From Anaerolineaceae bacterium (lineage in GTDB: Bacteria; Chloroflexota; Anaerolineae; Anaerolineales; Anaerolineaceae): a stretch of DNA of 21,053 bases. The translations under genes were made by a program, and so were the position numbers. Shown in pieces: positions 1 to 6,560 of this stretch; position 1 is the stretch's first letter; every line of letters starts with the position of its first letter. The notes under the pieces are model-generated. The model did no database searches, was not told the origin of the DNA, and saw nothing but the letters and a program-made list of their open reading frames with translations. The DNA is taken from contig JAIOTF010000317.1 of the NCBI GenBank assembly GCA_021107195.1, positions 1 to 21,053 of the forward strand. Reading direction: 5' to 3'.

Positions 1-105
1 ATATGCAGCCCAATTTCGAACACGGTATAATTTCTTTGGGCAAGAGCGTGGTTTTTTCTTATTGTTTGTCATAAACTAAGAATACCCGCTCTTTGCCCTC
101 TTTGT

Positions 106-210
106 CTAGCTTTTATGCACCAACGCCATGACGAACTGGTCAACAAAGCTGTACACCAGTTCCAGCACGGTATCTATTCGTGAGAACCTGGCGATGTCAA
201 CCCTGCATAC
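106..210 (-). pseudogene. Possible remnant of a coding sequence
   Basis: On the minus strand, one frame from 210 down to a TAG at 108-106 encodes a protein-like tail containing RFSRIDTVLELVYSFVDQF and ending in ALVHKS. It has no start codon in a sensible context and runs upstream into the dispersed repeat at 222-250. Its composition (regular hydrophobic spacing, acidic residues) is more protein-like than the other frames here. It could be the end of a decayed gene, or the N-terminal part of a transposase-like protein. I cannot assign a family, and chance is a real possibility. Confidence 0.2.
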
Positions 211-345
211 TAAGCAGCCGTGCCCCGAGCCTGTCGAAGGGGACAGGTGCAAGCTCAGCCCGCGCTACCAGATCTTGCAATGACAAACCCTTGGGCTCCT
301 CGCCTGAAAAATTTTACCTGCACAGTATACCGAATGGTATCCGAT

Positions 346-351
346 AAGGAG
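346..351 (+). promoter_or_regulatory. Ribosome binding site of the GH13 gene
   Basis: AAGGAG lies 7 nt before the ATG at 359 and fixes that start. Confidence 0.8.
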
Positions 352-358
352 TACAACG

Positions 359-1708
359 ATGAAAAACTGGGCTGAAGAAAGTATTTTTTACCATATTTAC
401 CCCCTGGGGCTGACCGGCGCGCCGGAACGCAACGATTTTCACAACGAGCCTGTCCCCCGGCTGGAACAATTATTCGGCTGGCTGGACCACATCCAATGGC
501 TGGGCGCCAATGCCATCTACCTGGGGCCGGTGTTTGAATCTACTGCCCACGGTTACGACACTGTCGATTATTTCCACGTTGACCGCCGCCTGGGCACTGA
601 CGAGACCCTGGCCGCCTTCGCTGACGAAGTGCACCGCCGCGGCATGCGCCTGGTGCTGGATGGGGTATTCAACCATGTGGGGCGCAACTTCTGGGCTTTC
701 CACGATGTGCGGGAGCATGGGGAACAATCCCCTTACTGCGACTGGTTCCACAACCTGCACTTCGGCGAGCAAAGCCCGCGCGGTGACCCCTTCACCTACG
801 AAGGCTGGGCCGGATATGATGACCTGGTCAAGCTCAACCTGCACAACCCGGCCGTGGTGGAACACCTTCTGCAAGCAGTTACTGTCTGGATCGAACGTTA
901 CCAGATCGACGGCCTCCGCCTGGACGCAGCCGATGCGGTCAACATGGACTTTCTGCGCACCCTGGCCGCTCACTGCCGCCAGCAGCGCCCCGACTTCTGG
1001 CTGATGGGCGAGATCGTATTTGGCGACTACCGCCAGTGGGCCAACCCGGAGACCCTCGACTCGGTCACCAATTACGAGTGCTACAAAGCGCTGTACTCCA
1101 GCCACAACGACCACAACTATTTCGAGCTCGCCTACGCCCTGAATCGCCAGTTTGGCGAAAGGGGCATTTACCGCGACCTGGCACTCTATAATTTTGTCGA
1201 TAACCACGACGTCAATCGCCTGGCGAGCACCCTCCAGGAATCGGCCCACCTCTACCCGCTGCATATCCTGCTCTTCAGCATACCCGGTATGCCTTCAATA
1301 TATTATGGCAGCGAGTGGGGACAGCCAGGTCAGCGCAGCGAGTTCAGCGATGCCGACCTGCGGCCAGCCCTGAAAGCCGAAGAAATCAGCCAGCAGCCAC
1401 CGCAGTCCGGCCTGGCGCCGGTCATCCACCATCTGTCAGCCCTGTGGCGCGGTTCGCAGGCCCTGCAGCATGGCACCTACCGGGAGGTGCAGGTGCAGCA
1501 CGAGCAATTGGCCTTCCTGCGCCAGACACCTGATGAAACTCTTCTGGTCATGGTCAACAGCGCCGACCAGCCTGCCGGGATCCGCTGTACTCTATCCGGC
1601 CGCTGGGAAGATATACTCAATCCCGGGAATGCTTTCGAGGCAGAAGGCGGCACGCTGCAAATCGAGATACCCGCCTGGTGGGGGCGGGTCCTGCGCAAGG
1701 CCAAATAA
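359..1708 (+). CDS. GH13 alpha-amylase family glycoside hydrolase
   Basis: A 449-aa retaining alpha-glucan hydrolase or transglycosylase of family GH13, predicted cytoplasmic because there is no signal peptide. All four classical GH13 regions are visible: DGVFNH (region I), GLRLDAAD with the nucleophile D189 (region II), LMGEIVFGD with the acid/base E218 (region III), and FVDNHD with the stabiliser D284 (region IV). The GYDTVDYFHVD segment near residue 66 is typical of the maltogenic amylase, neopullulanase and oligo-1,6-glucosidase side of the family. At 449 aa it consists of the (beta/alpha)8 barrel plus a short C-terminal beta domain, without the N-terminal CBM34-type domain of true neopullulanases. 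Substrate (maltodextrin, cyclodextrin, pullulan or sucrose-like) cannot be decided from sequence alone. AAGGAG 7 nt upstream supports the ATG. It appears monocistronic, with no transporter or LacI regulator beside it in the window. Confidence 0.93.
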   Translation: MKNWAEESIFYHIYPLGLTGAPERNDFHNEPVPRLEQLFGWLDHIQWLGANAIYLGPVFESTAHGYDTVDYFHVDRRLGTDETLAAFADEVHRRGMRLVLDGVFNHVGRNFWAFHDVREHGEQSPYCDWFHNLHFGEQSPRGDPFTYEGWAGYDDLVKLNLHNPAVVEHLLQAVTVWIERYQIDGLRLDAADAVNMDFLRTLAAHCRQQRPDFWLMGEIVFGDYRQWANPETLDSVTNYECYKALYSSHNDHNYFELAYALNRQFGERGIYRDLALYNFVDNHDVNRLASTLQESAHLYPLHILLFSIPGMPSIYYGSEWGQPGQRSEFSDADLRPALKAEEISQQPPQSGLAPVIHHLSALWRGSQALQHGTYREVQVQHEQLAFLRQTPDETLLVMVNSADQPAGIRCTLSGRWEDILNPGNAFEAEGGTLQIEIPAWWGRVLRKAK

Positions 1709-1754
1709 CAGCCGGAATCAGGAAGAAATACACACTCTTTTTATGACTGTTTTT

Positions 1755-1783
1755 CTTACATATTCTCAGGTTCCCAGTATAAT
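1755..1783 (+). promoter_or_regulatory. Candidate promoter without a following gene
   Basis: CTTACA (1755-1760) and TATAAT (1778-1783) are separated by 17 nt. A transcript from here would begin near 1790, cross the hairpin at 1828-1853 and probably end after the palindrome at 1873-1904, giving an RNA of about 125 nt with no ORF. It may be a small-RNA promoter or simply an A/T-rich chance match. Confidence 0.3.
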
Positions 1784-1827
1784 TGACAGTCCGAAAAGGA
1801 CAGTTTCTCCTTTTCTTCTCCAAATAA

Positions 1828-1853
1828 AGAGCCAGGGCGGCATCCCTGGCTCT
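1828..1853. terminator. Hairpin downstream of the GH13 gene
   Basis: AGAGCCAGGG (1828-1837) and CCCTGGCTCT (1844-1853) form a perfect 10-bp stem with a 6-nt loop. The 3' flank on the + strand is AAAAGTTT, a weak T tract, so it is an imperfect intrinsic terminator or a 3'-end stabiliser for the GH13 transcript that ends 120 bp upstream. Confidence 0.55.
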
Positions 1854-1872
1854 AAAAGTTTAATCACAGAAT

Positions 1873-1904
1873 CCGTAGTGGCGCAGCATGCTGCGCCACT
1901 ACGG
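1873..1904. repeat. Perfect 32-bp palindrome, terminator-like
   Basis: CCGTAGTGGCGCAGCA (1873-1888) is followed immediately by its exact reverse complement (1889-1904), giving 16 base pairs with no spacer. On the + strand it is followed by TTCGCTTTTT, so it can work as an intrinsic terminator. The T run merges into the -35 box of the next promoter (1913-1918). The GTAGTGGCGC/GCGCCACTAC ends resemble dispersed palindromic elements of the REP or MITE kind; that comparison is from memory, and only one copy is in this window. Confidence 0.75.
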
Positions 1905-1912
1905 TTCGCTTT

Positions 1913-1941
1913 TTGACTCTTTCCTCCCATTTCTCTATAAT
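1913..1941 (+). promoter_or_regulatory. Sigma-70-type promoter of the CAP lipoprotein
   Basis: TTGACT (1913-1918) and TATAAT (1936-1941) are separated by exactly 17 nt, close to consensus. Transcription would start near 1948, giving an untranslated leader of roughly 87 nt that contains the tandem 15-nt repeat at 1966-1996. Confidence 0.7.
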
Positions 1942-1965
1942 TTAAACACCGATTTGCGCCTGCTG

Positions 1966-1996
1966 GTATACATACTGCACCGTATACGTACTGCAC
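1966..1996 (+). repeat. Tandem 15-nt repeat in the lipoprotein leader
   Basis: GTATACATACTGCAC (1966-1980) and GTATACGTACTGCAC (1982-1996) differ at one base and lie at a 16-nt period. Each unit contains the palindromic hexamer GTATAC, which also occurs at 325-330 before the amylase gene. Position just downstream of the promoter suggests a pair of repressor sites or an RNA leader element. Confidence 0.6.
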
Positions 1997-2034
1997 ATTG
2001 CTTAGGCTCATTACAAACCGGACTGGAGGAAACC

Positions 2035-3369
2035 ATGTCCCTGCAACGGATATTTTCCCTGTTCATCGTCCTGCTGATACTGGCCGCCGCGGGATGCGGG
2101 GGGCAAGTGCCCTCTGCCGGTGATGCCACCCTGACTATCGACAGGCTGGCAGTGCTGCCGCATGAAGCAGAAACTGCGCCATTGATGGTCATCATGCACG
2201 GCCATACAGATAATAGCTGCTTCACGGTCATCAGCGAAGAGATCACACAAAACGAAGATCAGGTTGAGATTGTGCCGCGCACCCAATTCACGGCAAGCGG
2301 GGATTGCCAGACCGGTGAATTCCCCTTTGAACGGATCATCAGTCTCGATTTGAGCACCCTGCCAGATGGGCCATTAACCATACGATCAGGAGCGGCGCGA
2401 GTACAATACATGCCCGCCGGTGCTGAACCTGAAGCGCAGCCCACCCCCGCCACACCATCAGAAGAACCAGCGGCAGCGCCAACCGCCGCGGAGGCTGAAC
2501 CAACCGCTGCCCCTGAACCCACCAGTGCCCCCGCCAGCCAGACCGCACCGCAGAAAGACTGCATCAACAAAGCCGCCTATTACGATGACATCACCATCCC
2601 GGATGGCACATCTTTCGACCCGGGCGAGGAATTCACCAAGACCTGGCGGGTGCGCAACGAAGGCTCTTGCACCTGGGCGGCGGAGTACAGCCTGATCTAT
2701 GACAATGGCGACCTGATGGGTGCAGAGACGAGCAACCCAATTCCCGCTGCCGCCCCCGGTGACATCATTGACATCTCCATGGATATGACCGCCCCCTCAC
2801 GGGCAGGGGCCTACACCGGCAACTGGCAGTTCAAGGCTGATAACGACGAGACCTTCGGCCTGGGATCTACCGGCGAAGGATTGTTGTGGGTCAAGATTGG
2901 TGTAAGAAATACCGGCGGCGGACAGACCACCACCGGTACTTCGGGAAGCTGTGCCTATGAAAAGCAAGGAGATGTTGAAGCACAGGTGCTGAGTCTGATC
3001 AACAACGCCCGCAGCCAGCGGGGGCTGAAAACACTCGCCCTGAACAGCCTGCTTTCCAAAGCCGCGCTCAATCACAGCGCAGACATGGCCTGCCAGGACT
3101 TTGTAGGACACAATGGGTCGGATGGCTCAACCTGGTATACCCGCATTGAAGACCTGGGGCTGGCCTACACCAGCGCCAGCGAAAACATCTATGTCGGTAA
3201 TCCATCCTTCGGCGGCACCCCGCAGGGGGCCTTCGAGTGGTGGATGAACAGCCAGGTGCACCGCGACAATATTCTTGACTCTTCTTTCACCAGGATTGGC
3301 GTTGGCTGTGTTTACAGCGCAGCCAGCTCCTATGGCGGCTACTATACACTTGTTTTCAGCCGTCCATGA
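2035..3369 (+). CDS. Secreted lipoprotein with NBR1-type Ig-like and CAP (SCP) domains
   Basis: A 444-aa exported lipoprotein. Residues 1-21 form a lipoprotein signal (hydrophobic LFIVLLILAAAGC; lipidated cysteine C21). Residues about 25-135 are an unassigned beta-rich domain. Residues about 136-172 are a low-complexity Pro/Ala/Glu/Thr linker. Residues about 175-290 match the Ig-like domain named after NBR1 (TKTWRVRNEGSCTW, then a GNWQFK region). Residues about 307-444 are a CAP/SCP domain, with LINNARSQRGL, NHSADMACQDFVGHNGSDG, ASENIYVG and WMNSQVHRDNILD carrying the usual His and Glu pocket residues. CAP proteins are extracellular; bacterial roles are mostly unknown. The same frame is open from 1888, but GGAGGA at 2025-2030 and the signal peptide decide for the ATG at 2035. 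It is monocistronic from the promoter at 1913-1941. Confidence 0.9.
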   Translation: MSLQRIFSLFIVLLILAAAGCGGQVPSAGDATLTIDRLAVLPHEAETAPLMVIMHGHTDNSCFTVISEEITQNEDQVEIVPRTQFTASGDCQTGEFPFERIISLDLSTLPDGPLTIRSGAARVQYMPAGAEPEAQPTPATPSEEPAAAPTAAEAEPTAAPEPTSAPASQTAPQKDCINKAAYYDDITIPDGTSFDPGEEFTKTWRVRNEGSCTWAAEYSLIYDNGDLMGAETSNPIPAAAPGDIIDISMDMTAPSRAGAYTGNWQFKADNDETFGLGSTGEGLLWVKIGVRNTGGGQTTTGTSGSCAYEKQGDVEAQVLSLINNARSQRGLKTLALNSLLSKAALNHSADMACQDFVGHNGSDGSTWYTRIEDLGLAYTSASENIYVGNPSFGGTPQGAFEWWMNSQVHRDNILDSSFTRIGVGCVYSAASSYGGYYTLVFSRP

Positions 3370-3384
3370 TCGCTGCTTTGCATG

Positions 3385-3417
3385 TATAATTATTACCGGG
3401 ATATTACCCTATATAAT
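3385..3417 (+). promoter_or_regulatory. Promoter region of the kinase operon
   Basis: Two TATAAT hexamers occur, at 3385-3390 and 3412-3417. The second has a weak -35 (TTATTA, 3390-3395) at a 16-nt spacing. Between them TATTACC is repeated directly at 3391-3397 and 3402-3408, 11 bp apart, about one helical turn, which would suit a regulator binding one face of the DNA. Neither -35 is strong, so activation may be needed. Confidence 0.4.
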
Positions 3418-3488
3418 GAAAGGGACATAACCTGCCGCAGGCTCATCACGCATACAAAGTGGGTTCAACCAATAAAGGGGTTTTTGGT

Positions 3489-6400
3489 ATGAAAAAATTG
3501 ATCAAATGGTTTCAAGATCATGCCAATCGTTACACGGTCTTTGGGGGACTGATAGGACTCGCGTTTGTTCTACTCAATTTCTTGCTGTTCAAATCCAGTC
3601 TGAGCGAAAAAGTCACTTTTAATCTGCTCTGGCAGGAGATCAAGCAGCGGCCTATCCATATTATCATTTTATTATCGCCAGTGATCCTGAGCAGTGTGAT
3701 GCGCCTGTTGGGCAAACCGGTGGCCAAAGCCCTGCAGCAAGCAAATGCAATTATCCGGGAAAACCAGACCCTGCGCACTGAAAACACCGATTTCGATCAA
3801 CTGGAAAAAGTTATCAGCCGCGGCAAGAAAGAATGGGAAACCATTTTCGACACGGTGCAAAACTCAATCCTTGTCGTGAAACAGGACGGTACGGTGTCCC
3901 GCGCCAATCTGGCCGCAGTGCGCTGGTTGGGCACAACCTTCCAGGGTGTGATCAACAAACCTATTGAAGAGCTCCTCTTTGGAGACTTCTCCAGTAACCG
4001 CAATATGTCTTTGCTGCGTGGCGAAACCCGCCTGCCCGGTAAAGAGGGCTGGTATGACATCTCCCAGTATTCGGTCAAGATCGAAGGGGACGAGGTCACC
4101 AGCACAATTTACACCATCCACGATATCACTGACCGAAAAAAAGCAGAGGCAACCATCCGCCAGCAAAAGGAATATGTCGAAGCGCTGGTCAAATACAATC
4201 CGGTGGCCATTACGACCATGGACTTGCAACAAAATGTACTCTCGTGCAACCCTGCTTTTGAAAAACTATTCGGCTACTCACAGCAGGAATTGATCGAGAA
4301 AGGACCTGACCTGCTGTTCAGCGATGACCCCAGCGGAACTGCTGAAGCACTTGCGTACACGCGCAAGATCCTTGATGGAAACACGGTGAAATACATCGGC
4401 CAGCGCACACGCAAGGACGGTACAATGGCGGATGTCGAAATGTTAGGCGTGCCTGTGCTGGTGGAAAACGAAATGGTCGGTGTTCTGGAACTATATCTGG
4501 ATATTACTGAACTGGTTTCCGCCCGCCGCAAAGCCGAATCCGCTAATCAGGCCAAGAGCGAGTTTCTGGCGAACATGAGCCACGAGATCCGCACCCCGAT
4601 GACCGGCATCATCGGCATGATCAACCTGACGCTGGACACCGAACTGAACGATGAACAATATCATTTCCTGCTCAATGCCAGAGAAAGCTCGCAGGCTTTG
4701 ATGCGCCTGCTGAATGATATTCTCGACTTCTCCCGCATTCGCGCTGGACGGTTAACCCTTGAAACGATTGAATTTGACCTACGCTCAGTGGTCGAGAACG
4801 TGATCCATACCCTCTCCAGCCATGCGGAATCGAAAGGGCTGGAGATCGCAGGATTGGTGGCGCCAGGTACGCCGACCCTGCTCAAAGGAGACCCTGGCCG
4901 CCTGCGACAGGTGCTTTTCAATCTCACAGAAAATGCGATCAAATTCACCCCGGCTGGCGAAATTTCCATCCTGGCGGAAATGAAACAAGAAACCGCTGAT
5001 AATGTCACGGTCCGCTTTGCCGTCAAGGATACCGGGATCGGCATCTCGCAAGAACGACAGGACGCCATTTTTGAACGATTCATTCAGGCAGATGGCTCTA
5101 CGACCCGAAAATACGGCGGGACCGGACTGGGATTGTCCATTTCCAGGCAGTTGGTAGATCTGATGGGGGGAGAAATCAAGATCCAAAGCCAGATGAATCA
5201 AGGCAGCACTTTTTATTTCACCGCCGTGTTTGAAAAGCAAGCCAAACACGCTTTAATATCAAAACAATTCCCGAAAAAACTGCAAGGGATTCGCATATTG
5301 GTGACGGACGATAGTGCCGCCAACCGTCATTTCATCTCACGTATGCTTGAGACCTTTGGCGCACAGGTAACCGCCATGCCCAGCAGCAGCCAGGCGATCG
5401 AGGCCATCCAAAAGGCGTCTGCAGAAAAAAAGCCTTACCGTTTGCTCGTCCTGGATATGCAAATGCCGGAGTTGGAAAGCCGAACCGTCCTGAAGGCAAT
5501 AAGCAATAACCCCAACCTGCATGATTTACGCATCTTGTTGATGACCTCGCTGGCACAGCGGCTCGGCACCGGGCGGCTGCGGGAATTCGGTGTAGACAGT
5601 TACATTCTGAAACCCATCACCCAAAACATATTATACGATTCGATCATGAGCATTTTTGGGCTCAAGGAAGTGTGGAAACCCCTTACCGCACGCCTGCCAT
5701 CCGGCACTAAAGTACTATCAGAATTACAGCGGCGGCGCATCCGCATCCTGGTCGCGGAAGATAATCATATCAACCGCCAACTGGTTGTCTCCATGTTTAC
5801 AAAACAAGGCTACCAATTGGTAGCCGTTGAAAACGGCAAGCTGGCCGTAGAACGGTTAGAGAAAGAACATTTTGATCTGGTGTTGATGGATGTGCAGATG
5901 CCGGAAATGGACGGGTTTGATGCAACCCGCAAGATACGGTTGACACCTGGCCCAAATCAAAGAATCCCGATCATTGCCTTGACTGCCCATGCCATGGCTG
6001 GTGATGAACAACGCTGCCTGGCAGCAGGCATGGATGGCTATCTGCCCAAACCGCTTGACCCTGAGGCTACATTCAATTTGATCGACAAACTGGCCCGCGG
6101 TGATATTCGCGAAGGTGAGCCGATCAGACCAGAAATCATGAAGCCGCCCAGCAGGCCTACCCCCGTGAAACACTCTGAAGAACCTGTCGAGCTGGAGAAG
6201 GCCCTGCCGCGATTCAGCAACGATATGAGTTTTTTCACCGATCTATTGGGCGTATTCCTGGAATCTACGCAGGAGAAGCTCGAGGAATTCAAGGATTCAA
6301 TTTACAATAAGAATTATGATATTTTGGCCGTTCGTGCGCACAACATGCATGGTGTCGCCAAGAACTTCAGTGCAACTCGACTGGCAACTGCAAGCCAAAA

Positions 6401-6518
6401 ATTGTTTGATGCAGCAAGCGCCAAACAGAACACAGCCATCGAGGGCCTGGTTGACCAGGTTGAAGATGCCATTAATGAATTGAAAGCATACCATGCCTCG
6501 CTGCTGAAAGATATATAA
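3489..6518 (+). CDS. Membrane hybrid histidine kinase with PAS, two receivers and HPt
   Basis: A 1009-aa sensor kinase carrying a complete phosphorelay in one chain. Order seen: TM1 (about residues 16-35), short external loop, TM2 (about 55-75), coiled segment, PAS1 (about 115-215), PAS2 (about 230-340), HisKA with MSHEIRTPMTG (phospho-acceptor H365), HATPase_c with N box NLTENAIKF, DTGIGI and GGTGLGL, REC1 (acceptor D656), REC2 (LMDVQMPEMDG, D801), and a C-terminal HPt with AHNMHG (H951). The BarA/ArcB-like layout implies H365 to a receiver Asp to H951, then to a separate response regulator. The external loop is too short for a periplasmic sensor, so sensing is probably by PAS or in the membrane. 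REC1 lacks the usual DG after MPE, having MPELES, and may be less active. The frame is open from a GTG at 3459, but AAAGGGG at 3474-3480 supports the ATG at 3489. It probably forms an operon with the receiver-ATPase 42 bp downstream. Confidence 0.93.
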   Translation: MKKLIKWFQDHANRYTVFGGLIGLAFVLLNFLLFKSSLSEKVTFNLLWQEIKQRPIHIIILLSPVILSSVMRLLGKPVAKALQQANAIIRENQTLRTENTDFDQLEKVISRGKKEWETIFDTVQNSILVVKQDGTVSRANLAAVRWLGTTFQGVINKPIEELLFGDFSSNRNMSLLRGETRLPGKEGWYDISQYSVKIEGDEVTSTIYTIHDITDRKKAEATIRQQKEYVEALVKYNPVAITTMDLQQNVLSCNPAFEKLFGYSQQELIEKGPDLLFSDDPSGTAEALAYTRKILDGNTVKYIGQRTRKDGTMADVEMLGVPVLVENEMVGVLELYLDITELVSARRKAESANQAKSEFLANMSHEIRTPMTGIIGMINLTLDTELNDEQYHFLLNARESSQALMRLLNDILDFSRIRAGRLTLETIEFDLRSVVENVIHTLSSHAESKGLEIAGLVAPGTPTLLKGDPGRLRQVLFNLTENAIKFTPAGEISILAEMKQETADNVTVRFAVKDTGIGISQERQDAIFERFIQADGSTTRKYGGTGLGLSISRQLVDLMGGEIKIQSQMNQGSTFYFTAVFEKQAKHALISKQFPKKLQGIRILVTDDSAANRHFISRMLETFGAQVTAMPSSSQAIEAIQKASAEKKPYRLLVLDMQMPELESRTVLKAISNNPNLHDLRILLMTSLAQRLGTGRLREFGVDSYILKPITQNILYDSIMSIFGLKEVWKPLTARLPSGTKVLSELQRRRIRILVAEDNHINRQLVVSMFTKQGYQLVAVENGKLAVERLEKEHFDLVLMDVQMPEMDGFDATRKIRLTPGPNQRIPIIALTAHAMAGDEQRCLAAGMDGYLPKPLDPEATFNLIDKLARGDIREGEPIRPEIMKPPSRPTPVKHSEEPVELEKALPRFSNDMSFFTDLLGVFLESTQEKLEEFKDSIYNKNYDILAVRAHNMHGVAKNFSATRLATASQKLFDAASAKQNTAIEGLVDQVEDAINELKAYHASLLKDI

Positions 6519-6560
6519 TATGGCCGTAGTAAAATAGCATCCTTAGAAAAGGGAAAGCAA

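Larger units (their letters stand above)
1..358. other. Gene-free left edge with repeat fragments
   Basis: No intact gene is visible here. A TATAAT lies at 26-31 but has no recognisable -35 partner. At 222-250 there is a repeat-like segment whose reverse complement reads CCCTTCGACAGGCTCGGGG, a type of sequence I recognise as dispersed in many bacterial genomes; within it CCTGTC (230-235) and GACAGG (242-247) can form a small stem. Just before the amylase gene, ATACC (327-331) and GGTAT (336-340) form a 5-bp inverted repeat with a 4-nt spacer, a possible operator. I see no convincing sigma-70 promoter for the amylase gene. Confidence 0.5.

Noticed and set aside
470..1264. Open frame of 264 codons on the minus strand
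   Set aside because: Antisense to the GH13 gene, whose catalytic motifs are clear; the product is a Val-rich mirror of those codons.
1888..2034. Longer N-terminus for the CAP lipoprotein starting at 1888
   Set aside because: It begins inside the perfect palindrome and covers the promoter and tandem repeat; GGAGGA and the lipoprotein signal place the start at 2035.
6514..6519. TATAAT at the end of the kinase gene as a promoter for the receiver-ATPase
   Set aside because: No -35 box at 16-18 nt; the hexamer overlaps the stop codon and is probably chance.
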